From Lachnospiraceae bacterium (lineage in GTDB: Bacteria; Bacillota; Clostridia; Lachnospirales; Lachnospiraceae): a DNA stretch of 13,365 bases. Shown piece after piece: positions 1-6,095 of this stretch. The DNA lies in contig JAILNW010000385.1 in the NCBI GenBank assembly GCA_024691145.1, forward strand, positions 1 to 13,365. The letters are read 5' to 3'. The position numbers were made by a program, and so were the translations under genes. The notes under the pieces are model-generated. The model searched no databases. It saw nothing but the letters and a program-made list of their open reading frames with translations, and was not told the origin of the DNA. The stretch's first letter is position 1, and every line of letters begins with the position of its first letter.

Positions 1-398
1 TGATAAAAAAACAGGGAAAAGTATATAATTACCAGATTTTTATAACTGCTATTATTTTTGGAGCTGGACATATTTACAATTATTTATTTGGAACACAGGA
101 CTTAGCTGATACAATTGCTCAAATGATATTTGCCAGTTTAATGGGAATTATATTGGGAATATTGTATGTATACAGAGGAAGGAATTTTATTTTGTTAGGA
201 ATAATCCATGGATTATGGGACGCAACTGTGACATTGTTAAGTGGACGAGACAAAGTATTTGAAAAAGTACCAAATTTACTTTTTATGTCAGTACTTATTG
301 GACAAATATTATTTTTAATTATTTTTGTTGTTATAAGGGATAAAAGGAAAGAGAAAAAAATGAGAAAAGGAATAGAAAAAGGAATAGCATATGATTAA
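1..398 (+). CDS. CPBP family intramembrane metalloprotease, 3' portion (5' end outside window)
   Basis: The reading frame is open from base 3 to the TAA at 396-398, giving 131 visible residues; the true start is upstream of the window. Although an ATG exists at 123, conserved family sequence lies before it, so that ATG is not the start. Seen: a hydrophobic, multi-helix protein with FGAGH (His at visible residue 23) and HGLWD (His 69, Asp 73). These match the second and third metal-binding motifs of the CPBP (CaaX protease/bacteriocin-processing, formerly Abi) family. The first motif, EExxxR, would lie before the window. Known: members are membrane metalloproteases linked to CaaX-type processing or bacteriocin self-immunity, but most bacterial ones have no known substrate. 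The C-terminus is a short Lys/Arg-rich cytoplasmic-type tail. The gene overlaps the next by 8 bases, which suggests translational coupling. The family call is firm; the substrate is unknown. Confidence 0.85.
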   Translation, partial: IKKQGKVYNYQIFITAIIFGAGHIYNYLFGTQDLADTIAQMIFASLMGIILGILYVYRGRNFILLGIIHGLWDATVTLLSGRDKVFEKVPNLLFMSVLIGQILFLIIFVVIRDKRKEKKMRKGIEKGIAYD

Positions 399-951
399 AG
401 ACGCAGATATCAGAGATGATTTATGCTTTTACCTGGAGGAACAGTTTGGCAAGGTGAGATTCCTTGAGGAACTTACAATAGGAAAAGCAAGGGCGGACGT
501 AGTAATGGTTACAAGGGAAGGTATATATGGTATAGAGATAAAAAGTGACGCCGACACCTATACAAGATTATCAGGTCAGGTACTTTACTATGACAAATAT
601 TTCGATTATAATATAATTATTGTAGGATCAAAACATGCTCATCATGCACATGAGCATGTTCCTTCATATTGGGGAATTATAAGTGTAGAATTTTATAATG
701 GAAAACTGGATTTTTATGAAATAAGAAAACCAGAAAAATCACCTAAAGCAAAGATTCAGACACAGATAAAACTAATGTGGAGAAGAGAACTACTTAATAT
801 TCAGCTAAAGAATAGTCTGTATAAATATGAGAATAAAACAAGAGCTTATGTGGAAAAGTATGTAATAAGCAAAGTTGATGTTGATAAATTAAAAGATGAT
901 ATAATTGAAGAATTATATCAAAGAGACTATTCGGGTTTTCTGGAAAACTGA
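391..951 (+). CDS. sce7726 family protein, PD-(D/E)XK nuclease fold
   Basis: This 186-residue soluble protein has no signal peptide or membrane helix. Residues 26-67 carry a recognisable PD-(D/E)XK core: Glu26/27, Asp36 (in RADVVMV), Glu49-x-Lys51 (IEIKSD), then Gln63 and Tyr67 (QVLYY), which resembles the QxxxY motif of RecB-like nucleases. The N-terminal pattern, DADIRDDL followed by the ADVV and GIEIKSDADT blocks, fits the sce7726 family as I know it. No biological role is established for that family. A His cluster (His82, 84, 85, 87, 89) follows the core. The start ATG at 391 lies inside the 3' end of the upstream CPBP gene, preceded by AAAAAGGA 7 bases away. The fold implies a DNA or RNA nuclease, but activity is inferred only. 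It could be a stand-alone repair or defence nuclease, or a nuclease-fold protein with another role. Confidence 0.8.
   Translation: MIKDADIRDDLCFYLEEQFGKVRFLEELTIGKARADVVMVTREGIYGIEIKSDADTYTRLSGQVLYYDKYFDYNIIIVGSKHAHHAHEHVPSYWGIISVEFYNGKLDFYEIRKPEKSPKAKIQTQIKLMWRRELLNIQLKNSLYKYENKTRAYVEKYVISKVDVDKLKDDIIEELYQRDYSGFLEN
632..660. repeat. Perfect 11-bp inverted repeat inside the sce7726 gene
   Basis: The arms AACATGCTCAT (632-642) and ATGAGCATGTT (650-660) are exact reverse complements separated by a 7-base spacer, CATGCAC. The repeat lies wholly in coding sequence and encodes the His-rich stretch at residues 82-90. It may simply follow from repeated CAT codons. No T-run follows it, so it is not a terminator. 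Confidence 0.6.
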
Positions 952-974
952 TAGGAAGCTTAGATTAAAGAAAT

Positions 975-979
975 GGAGG
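975..979 (+). promoter_or_regulatory. Shine-Dalgarno setting the lipoprotein start at 988
   Basis: GGAGG lies 8 bases before the ATG at 988. It overlaps an earlier in-frame ATG at 973, so that earlier codon cannot be the start served by this site. Starting at 988 also gives a normal lipoprotein signal peptide. Confidence 0.75.
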
Positions 980-987
980 CGTTTTTT

Positions 988-1614
988 ATGAACAAGTCAA
1001 AGTTAACAATGGCAATTCTGGCACTTTCTTTACTTACTGCATGTGGAAGTAAAGATAATACAGCAAATAGTGATAGTAAAACTGCTACGAAGAAACCAGC
1101 CAGCGTAACTGAAGAAAACAGTACAAATGATAAAAAGGAAAATAGCGAAAGAGCAGATGCAGATAGTAAAACAGGAGAGATTAAACTATTAGAAGAAGGA
1201 GATATGGCTCCTGACTTTACAGCAACTCTTGTAAATGGCGAAACATTTCATATGTCAGACTACGATGATAAAGTGGTATTGTTAAACTTCTGGGCGACAT
1301 GGTGTCCTCCTTGCGTTGGTGAAATGCCTGCATTTGAAATGTTAAAAGATGATAATCTTGAGAATGTTGAAATAGTATGTATTAACGCAGGAGAAGATAA
1401 GGAAACTGTTAATCAATTTGTTAAAATGGAAGGATACACATTTAACATAGGATATGATGAAGATTACAGCATAGAAGAGTATTATCCAACAGATGGCATA
1501 CCATATACACTTGTTGTAAATAAAGGGGTAATAAGTAAGATTTATGTGGGAGCAAATGGTGCAGAAGCTCAGTATAAAGAATATAAAGATGCAATTACTG
1601 AATGTTTAAAATAG
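988..1614 (+). CDS. TlpA/ResA-like thioredoxin-fold lipoprotein
   Basis: This is a 208-residue extracytoplasmic thiol-disulfide protein. Residues 1-19 form a lipoprotein signal: positive MNKSK, a hydrophobic core, and the lipobox LTAC with Cys19 as the lipidated residue. Residues 20-65 are a low-complexity Ser/Thr/Lys/Asp/Glu linker. Residues 66-208 are a redoxin domain with APDF at 74-77, the active site WCPPC (Cys106 and Cys109) and a cis-proline at Pro172 (GIPYT). Known: TlpA/ResA proteins reduce disulfides outside the membrane, for example in cytochrome maturation or for methionine sulfoxide reductases. No cytochrome maturation gene is seen here. The next two genes encode a CxxC membrane peptide and a 4Fe-4S membrane protein, so this is probably the terminal acceptor of that relay (inference). 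Its stop lies within the ribosome binding site of the next gene, so the two are probably co-translated. Confidence 0.9.
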   Translation: MNKSKLTMAILALSLLTACGSKDNTANSDSKTATKKPASVTEENSTNDKKENSERADADSKTGEIKLLEEGDMAPDFTATLVNGETFHMSDYDDKVVLLNFWATWCPPCVGEMPAFEMLKDDNLENVEIVCINAGEDKETVNQFVKMEGYTFNIGYDEDYSIEEYYPTDGIPYTLVVNKGVISKIYVGANGAEAQYKEYKDAITECLK

Positions 1615-1624
1615 GAGCTTTTCT

Positions 1625-1762
1625 ATGAAAAAGACTATAATAAGAATATTTATTGTACTTGTAACCATTATATTACTTGCACTTGGAATTAATAATAAGG
1701 GTTACAGGGATTTAAAAAATAAAGCTATACGAATATGCTACGAATGTATAGGAATTGGCTGA
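1625..1762 (+). CDS. CD1871A-type CxxC-motif small membrane protein (45 aa)
   Basis: This small gene is easily missed. It has its own Shine-Dalgarno, AGGAG at 1613-1617, 7 bases before the ATG. Residues 5-22 form one hydrophobic helix after MKKTIIR, and the chain ends in ICYECIGIG, a CxxC (Cys38, Cys41). This matches the Clostridia family known as CD1871A family CXXC motif-containing protein, whose members end in a very similar CxxCIGIG tail. Function is not established. By the positive-inside rule the short N-terminus should be cytoplasmic and the CxxC outside, next to the lipoprotein thioredoxin; a cleaved signal is less likely because no clear cleavage site is visible. It sits between the thioredoxin lipoprotein and the 4Fe-4S membrane protein, and its TGA overlaps an in-frame ATG of the next gene by one base. 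A role as a thiol shuttle is inference. Confidence 0.85.
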   Translation: MKKTIIRIFIVLVTIILLALGINNKGYRDLKNKAIRICYECIGIG

Positions 1763-1763
1763 T

Positions 1764-1769
1764 GGAGGG
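1764..1769 (+). promoter_or_regulatory. Shine-Dalgarno favouring a TTG start at 1777
   Basis: GGAGGG lies 7 bases before TTG 1777. The competing ATG at 1762 has only AGGA (1750-1753) 8 bases upstream, but it overlaps the preceding stop as TGATG. The choice between the two is not settled. Confidence 0.5.
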
Positions 1770-1776
1770 ATTTGCA

Positions 1777-2583
1777 TTGAAACTTACAAAAAGAAGATAC
1801 ACTCAAATTATATCAGCTGTTCTTTATAACTGCAACATTAAGGGCTTCATGGAAGGAAGCATATATAAAGGCGATATAAAAAGTATATGTACCCCTGGAC
1901 TTAACTGCTACTCTTGTCCAGGGGCAGTTACGTCATGCCCTTTAGGAAGCCTGCAAAGCGGCCTATTATCATCAAGATATAAAGTACCATATTTTATATT
2001 AGGAACAATACTGCTAATGGGAATAATGGCAGGACGTTTTATATGTGGATTTTTATGTCCATTTGGTCTTTTACAGGATTTATTACATAAGATTCCTTCA
2101 CCAAAGATAAAGAAGAATAAGATTACAAGAGCATTATCATATCTAAAGTATGTAATATTCCTGGTGTTTGTAATAATGATTCCATTAATAAAATATACAC
2201 CTGGATTTTGTAAATACATTTGTCCACAGGGAACATTAGAAGGAGGCATACCTCTTGTAATTGCAAATGAACCGCTTCAGAAAATGGCAGGAACATTATT
2301 CAGCTTTAAAATAATTATTATGATAATTATTTTAACATTATGCGTTTTCTGTTTCAGAGCATTTTGCAGATTTGTATGTCCCTTAGGTGCCATTTATTCC
2401 TTATTTAATCCTATATCATTCTTTGGCATAAAGGTTGATGAAGAAAAGTGTACACACTGCAATGCCTGTATAAAGGTATGTAAGATGGATACTAAAAAAG
2501 TATGTGACAGAGAGTGTATACAATGTGGAGAATGCATAAAGGTATGTAAAGAAAATGCAATAAAATATGGCATAAAAAAATAA
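1777..2583 (+). CDS. NapH-like membrane polyferredoxin (4Fe-4S binding protein)
   Basis: This 268-residue integral membrane electron-transfer protein starts at TTG 1777; ATG 1762 or 1735 would add 5 or 14 residues. An N-terminal Cys block (Cys38, 44, 47, 54, around GLNCYSCPG) is followed by about three or four hydrophobic segments near residues 70-88, 120-140 and 174-195. Three CxxxCP motifs at Cys90/94, Cys145/149 and Cys197/201 are characteristic of the NapH/YccM-type family. The C-terminus has two ferredoxin-type 4Fe-4S motifs, Cys225-228-231-235 and Cys247-250-253-257. Known: relatives pass electrons through the membrane, as in NapH with quinol oxidation. Here the neighbours suggest the route is from cytoplasmic ferredoxin to the CxxC peptide and the lipoprotein thioredoxin, replacing a CcdA/DsbD-type carrier (inference). 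No terminator hairpin follows, so read-through into the next gene is possible. Confidence 0.88.
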   Translation: MKLTKRRYTQIISAVLYNCNIKGFMEGSIYKGDIKSICTPGLNCYSCPGAVTSCPLGSLQSGLLSSRYKVPYFILGTILLMGIMAGRFICGFLCPFGLLQDLLHKIPSPKIKKNKITRALSYLKYVIFLVFVIMIPLIKYTPGFCKYICPQGTLEGGIPLVIANEPLQKMAGTLFSFKIIIMIIILTLCVFCFRAFCRFVCPLGAIYSLFNPISFFGIKVDEEKCTHCNACIKVCKMDTKKVCDRECIQCGECIKVCKENAIKYGIKK

Positions 2584-2601
2584 GCAAAAAGACCTAAAAT
2601 G

Positions 2602-2610
2602 TGATATAAT
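2602..2610 (+). promoter_or_regulatory. Extended -10 promoter for the Ser-rich protein
   Basis: TGATATAAT fits TGnTATAAT, a perfect extended -10 for the vegetative sigma factor. No convincing -35 box is seen at 16-18 bases upstream, which extended -10 promoters can tolerate. It lies 60 bases before the ATG at 2671. A flagellar sigma-28 signature is not present. Confidence 0.6.
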
Positions 2611-2670
2611 AAATTAACACTAAAAATATTTTACTAGATTCATTTTCTTTAGAAAGGAGGGTGATGGTTA

Positions 2671-3468
2671 ATGGCGGGAATTTATGGACTTAATGCATAT
2701 AGCAATTTGTTTGGTTCATCTAGTTTATTTTCCACATCAAGTAGCAGCAGCAGTTCATCGGTTTCATCAATGTATGGCAACCTGTCACAGTATTCAAGTG
2801 TAAAGTCTGGTGCTTATTTTAAAGCAACCAAGGCATATTATAACAAGATGTCTGAGATGGAAGGAAAGTCTACAACAAAGAAGAAAAGCATCGGCATGAA
2901 TGACTTTTATGGGAAGATAAACCAAAGCACAAAGATGAGTGAAAGCAGTAAGAATATCTCAGCAGCGAAGACAGAAGCTAATGAACTTATAGACAGTGCC
3001 AAGAAGCTTACTGATACAGGAAAAGACAGCTTGTTTGCTTCAAAGGACAAACCGGATAAAGATGCTATATACAAGGCTGCAAATGAATTTGTTACTAACT
3101 ACAATGAAACTATGGACGCACTCAAGAAAGTTAATAACACTAATGTTAAAAGCGCAGGAGACAGCATGACCAGAATGACATCAGCACTAAGTAAAAGCCT
3201 TTCAAAAGTTGGAATTACCGTAGGAACAGATAATAAGCTTGCTATTGATGAAGATACATTTAAAAAAGCTGACGTGAATGAAGTGAAGAAGCTTTTTAAC
3301 GGCAGTGGCTCATATGCAGGAATTATCTCATCATCAGCAACCAGACTCTCTACACAGGCAGTTAACGAGATAAGTGGATACAGCCAGAGCCTGTACAGTA
3401 ATAACGGTTCATATCTTAATAACTATAATAGTATTAATAGTGGACTGTTTTATGAGGGATTTTTCTAA
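2671..3468 (+). CDS. Ser-rich protein with FliD-C-terminus-like segment, unknown function
   Basis: This protein has 265 residues. A very strong Shine-Dalgarno, AAAGGAGGG (2653-2661), precedes the ATG at 2671. Residues 1-45 are rich in Ser, Tyr and Gly, with an unbroken run of eight Ser at 23-30; no signal peptide or membrane helix is seen. Residues about 85-210 look helical and charged. The stretch FVTNYNETMDAL (140-151), then LSKVGIT...NKLAIDEDTF (177-197) and VKKLF (205-209), resembles the C-terminal part of flagellar hook-cap FliD. There the chain has a YN helix, then a 'G(I/V)...dG.L.iDe..l' strand, then an LF motif. The FliD N-terminal region and central domains are missing. The C-terminus is Asn/Ser/Tyr-rich and ends GLFYEGFF. 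The FliD link is inference from motif pattern. It could be an export substrate or a cell-surface filament-associated protein. Confidence 0.6.
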   Translation: MAGIYGLNAYSNLFGSSSLFSTSSSSSSSSVSSMYGNLSQYSSVKSGAYFKATKAYYNKMSEMEGKSTTKKKSIGMNDFYGKINQSTKMSESSKNISAAKTEANELIDSAKKLTDTGKDSLFASKDKPDKDAIYKAANEFVTNYNETMDALKKVNNTNVKSAGDSMTRMTSALSKSLSKVGITVGTDNKLAIDEDTFKKADVNEVKKLFNGSGSYAGIISSSATRLSTQAVNEISGYSQSLYSNNGSYLNNYNSINSGLFYEGFF

Positions 3469-3493
3469 AGTATGAAAAATCAACATTAGTAAG

Positions 3494-3531
3494 CAAAGGA
3501 ATCTGATATCAGCTGGTATCAGATTTCTTTG
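3494..3531 (+). terminator. 17-bp hairpin, probable intrinsic terminator or leader structure
   Basis: The left arm 3494-3510 and right arm 3515-3531 pair over 17 positions (two G-T wobbles) around the loop AGCT. The left arm begins CAAAGG and the right arm ends TTTCTTTG, so the A-rich and T-rich flanks pair with each other, as in many Clostridia terminators. No separate T-run follows the stem, and GC content is modest. It lies 25 bases after the stop of the Ser-rich gene and ends 24 bases before the reductase ATG at 3556, so a 5'-leader role for the reductase is also possible. Confidence 0.6.
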
Positions 3532-3555
3532 TGGTAAAAGGAAGGGTATTAGATT

Positions 3556-4479
3556 ATGAGATTTATTGAAAGTAATGGAAAAAAATTATCAGAAGTAGTA
3601 TTAGGAATTATGAGAATTGACAATATGTCAGAAGGAGAAGTATTAAATCTTCTTAACACAGCATATGAAGAAGGTATTAATGTAATTGACAGTGCTGATA
3701 TATATGGCAGAGGGCAGTGTGAGAATATATTAGGCAGTGTTATAAAGAATAACAAAGCATTAAGGGAAAAATTCTTCATACAGTCAAAGTGTGGAATAAG
3801 AATTGAAGATGGATATAACTGGTTCGACTTTTCAAAGGATTATATAATTGAGTCTGTAGATGGGATCCTTAAAAGAATGAATACAGAATATATAGATGCA
3901 CTTTTGCTTCACAGACCAGATGCACTTATGGAGCCAGAGGAGATTGCAGAGGCTTTTGAAACATTAGAGAAGGCAGGAAAAGTAAGAAACTTTGGTGTGT
4001 GTAACATGAATTCATCACAGATTGAATACTTAAAAAGCTGTTATAAGGGCAATATAATAGCAAACCAGCTTCAGCTTTCATGTGCATTTACACCTATGAT
4101 AGATGCATCATTTAATGTAAATATGCAGAATGAAGCTTCATGCATGAAGGATGATGGAGTTCTGAACTATTGCAGAATGAATGATATAATTATCCAGTCA
4201 TGGTCATCACTTCAGTATGGATATTTTCAGGGAGTATTCCTTGATAACGAGAAGTATTCTAAACTTAATGAAGTATTAAATCGTATAGCAGAAGAGCAGG
4301 ATGTGACAAAATCAGCTATAGCAATTGCCTGGATATTAAGAATACCAGGGAAGGTACAGTCTGTAATAGGAACAACAAAGGATTACAGAGTAAGGGAAAT
4401 TGCAAGGGCATGCGATGTTGAATTAACAAAAAAACAGTGGTATGAAATATATGCAGCAGCAGGCAACAGATTACCATAA
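3556..4479 (+). CDS. Aldo/keto reductase family oxidoreductase
   Basis: This 307-residue soluble enzyme has the usual length for the family and is predicted to reduce aldehydes or ketones with NAD(P)H. The AKR catalytic tetrad is visible: Asp45 (VIDSADIYG), Tyr50, Lys78 (QSKCG) and His119 (LLHRPD). GKVRNFGVCNMN (about 141-152), the NQLQ strand and the late VIGTTK segment are typical cofactor-binding landmarks. The overall layout resembles the YdhF-like subgroup, with 'W' in IQSWSSLQYG. The Shine-Dalgarno is AAGGG (3542-3546), 9 bases before the ATG. The substrate cannot be told from the sequence. The gene stands alone between a hairpin and the murE promoter, and nothing nearby suggests a pathway. 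No promoter is recognisable directly upstream. Confidence 0.9.
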   Translation: MRFIESNGKKLSEVVLGIMRIDNMSEGEVLNLLNTAYEEGINVIDSADIYGRGQCENILGSVIKNNKALREKFFIQSKCGIRIEDGYNWFDFSKDYIIESVDGILKRMNTEYIDALLLHRPDALMEPEEIAEAFETLEKAGKVRNFGVCNMNSSQIEYLKSCYKGNIIANQLQLSCAFTPMIDASFNVNMQNEASCMKDDGVLNYCRMNDIIIQSWSSLQYGYFQGVFLDNEKYSKLNEVLNRIAEEQDVTKSAIAIAWILRIPGKVQSVIGTTKDYRVREIARACDVELTKKQWYEIYAAAGNRLP

Positions 4480-4500
4480 GAAAATTTTTATAATAATATC

Positions 4501-4528
4501 TTTACAAAATCTAATTTTAGCATATAAT
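4501..4528 (+). promoter_or_regulatory. Sigma-A promoter of the murE operon
   Basis: TTTACA (4501-4506) and TATAAT (4523-4528) are separated by 16 bases; the first matches the -35 consensus at five of six positions and the second is perfect. An A/T-rich tract (4480-4500) directly upstream could act as an UP element. Transcription should start near 4535, leaving a leader of about 50 bases before murE, too short for a riboswitch or T-box. Confidence 0.7.
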
Positions 4529-4573
4529 TATATTTAGGTAATTATGCGAAGAAGTAAAATTTTAAACCGAAAT

Positions 4574-4577
4574 GGAG
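4574..4577 (+). promoter_or_regulatory. Shine-Dalgarno setting the murE start at 4587
   Basis: GGAG lies 9 bases before ATG 4587 and overlaps the earlier in-frame ATG at 4572, so the earlier codon is unlikely to be the start. No Shine-Dalgarno precedes 4572. Confidence 0.7.
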
Positions 4578-4586
4578 ATATATGTT

Positions 4587-6074
4587 ATGTTATTAAGTTC
4601 ATTAGTAGAAAAACTGTCATATGATGTATTATTAGGAGATACTAACAAGGAGATAACAACTCTTGTATATGATTCAAGAAAGGTTGTTGATGGCTCCGTT
4701 TTTGTGTGTATAAAAGGTGCAAAAGCAGATGGTCATAATTACATTGATCAGGTAATAAATGATGGCGCTACAGTAGTGGTTATTGAGCGTGAGATAGAGA
4801 TAGATATTAAGAGTTATGAAAAGTATGAGAATACAGTAACATTCCTTCAGGTTGATGACACAAGAAAGGCATTAGCTTTTATGTCAGCAGCTTATTTTGG
4901 GTATCCTGCAGAAAAACTTAAAACAATAGGTATTACAGGAACTAAAGGTAAGACAACAACAACTTATATGGTTAAGGATATGCTTGATAAAGCCGGACAT
5001 AAGGCAGGTCTTATTGGAACTATTGAGACAATTATCGGAGAAACAGCAATTAAGTCTGTTAATACAACACCAGAATCATATGTACTTCAGGAATCTTTTG
5101 CAAAGATGTTGGAGGCAGGATGTGACTGTGTTGTTATGGAGGTTTCCTCACAGGGACTTATGCTTCACAGAGTAGATGGATTTACATTTGATTATGGTAT
5201 ATTCAGTAATCTTGAGGCTGATCACATTGGACCTAATGAACACAAGGATTTTGAAGATTATTTACATTGTAAAGCCATGTTATTTAAGCAGTGTAAAGTA
5301 GGAATAATTAACATCGATGATAAATATGCTAAAGATGTAATAGAAGGTCATACTTGCAAGATTGAAACATTTGGTATGACTGATGAAGCTATGCTTAGAG
5401 CTGAAAATATTAAGCTTACAAGTGATGCAGGAAAACTTGGCGTTAAGTATGATGTAAAGGGACTTATGGACTTTAATGTTCAGATAAGTGTACCAGGAAA
5501 GTTTAGTGTATATAATTCATTAATGGCAATAGCTATAGCAAGACATTTTAATATAGATGTTGACATTATTAGAGAAACAATGAAAAATGTTAAAGTAAAG
5601 GGAAGAGTTGAGATAGTACCTACTGGAAGTGATGATTATACAATAATTATAGATTATGCTCATAATTCTATGAGTATGAAGAGTCTTCTTACAACTATAA
5701 GAGAGTATAAGCCAAAGAGACTGGTAACTGTATTTGGATGTGGAGGCAACAGAGATAAGCACAGAAGATATGATATGGGAGAGATTTCATCACAGTATGC
5801 AGATTTATCTGTACTTACTTCTGATAATCCAAGAACAGAGGAACCAGAGGATATAATTAATGATATACTTGTTGGCATACATAAGCATGATGGAAAGTAT
5901 ATTACAATAGTTGACAGAAAAGAAGCTATTAAGTACTGTATAGACAATGCACAAAAGGGAGATGTAATTCTCCTGGTTGGTAAAGGTCATGAAAGCTATC
6001 AGGACATCAAGGGAGTTAAGTATGACTTTGATGAGAGAAAAGTAGTTGCTGACATTGTTAATAATAAAAATTAA
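4587..6074 (+). CDS. murE: UDP-MurNAc-tripeptide synthetase, meso-DAP type (MurE)
   Basis: This 495-residue cytoplasmic Mur ligase adds meso-diaminopimelate to UDP-MurNAc-L-Ala-D-Glu with ATP, the third peptide step of peptidoglycan precursor synthesis. The N-terminal UDP-substrate domain includes YDSRKV (28-33). The central ATPase has the P-loop GTKGKTTT (118-125), NTTPES (159-164), the presumed carbamylated Lys229 (HCKAMLF) and GRVE (339-342). The C-terminal domain has IDYAHN (355-360) and DNPR at 413-416; DNPR is the signature of DAP-adding rather than Lys-adding MurE. The start at 4587 gives MLLSSLVEKL, the usual family N-terminus, with GGAG correctly spaced. It is the first gene after the promoter at 4501-4528, and murF follows after 21 bases. 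Confidence 0.95.
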   Translation: MLLSSLVEKLSYDVLLGDTNKEITTLVYDSRKVVDGSVFVCIKGAKADGHNYIDQVINDGATVVVIEREIEIDIKSYEKYENTVTFLQVDDTRKALAFMSAAYFGYPAEKLKTIGITGTKGKTTTTYMVKDMLDKAGHKAGLIGTIETIIGETAIKSVNTTPESYVLQESFAKMLEAGCDCVVMEVSSQGLMLHRVDGFTFDYGIFSNLEADHIGPNEHKDFEDYLHCKAMLFKQCKVGIINIDDKYAKDVIEGHTCKIETFGMTDEAMLRAENIKLTSDAGKLGVKYDVKGLMDFNVQISVPGKFSVYNSLMAIAIARHFNIDVDIIRETMKNVKVKGRVEIVPTGSDDYTIIIDYAHNSMSMKSLLTTIREYKPKRLVTVFGCGGNRDKHRRYDMGEISSQYADLSVLTSDNPRTEEPEDIINDILVGIHKHDGKYITIVDRKEAIKYCIDNAQKGDVILLVGKGHESYQDIKGVKYDFDERKVVADIVNNKN

Positions 6075-6095
6075 GTATATAAGGAAGGTTAAGAT

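Noticed and set aside
1908..2249. 113-codon open frame on the - strand
   Set aside because: It lies opposite the polyferredoxin gene, whose Cys motifs are fully conserved; the - strand product shows no family features and has no good ribosome binding site.
2584..2670. Possible flagellar sigma-28 promoter before the FliD-like gene
   Set aside because: A TAAA is present, but there is no GCCGATAA-like element at the right distance; the extended -10 explains the site better.
2740..2760. AGC/TCA serine-codon run as a phase-variable repeat
   Set aside because: The serine codons are mixed (AGC, AGT, TCA, TCG), so there is no long uniform tract prone to slippage; it is low-complexity protein sequence.
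4529..4586. Riboswitch or T-box leader before murE
   Set aside because: Only about 50 bases separate the expected transcription start from the ATG and no stable stem is visible.
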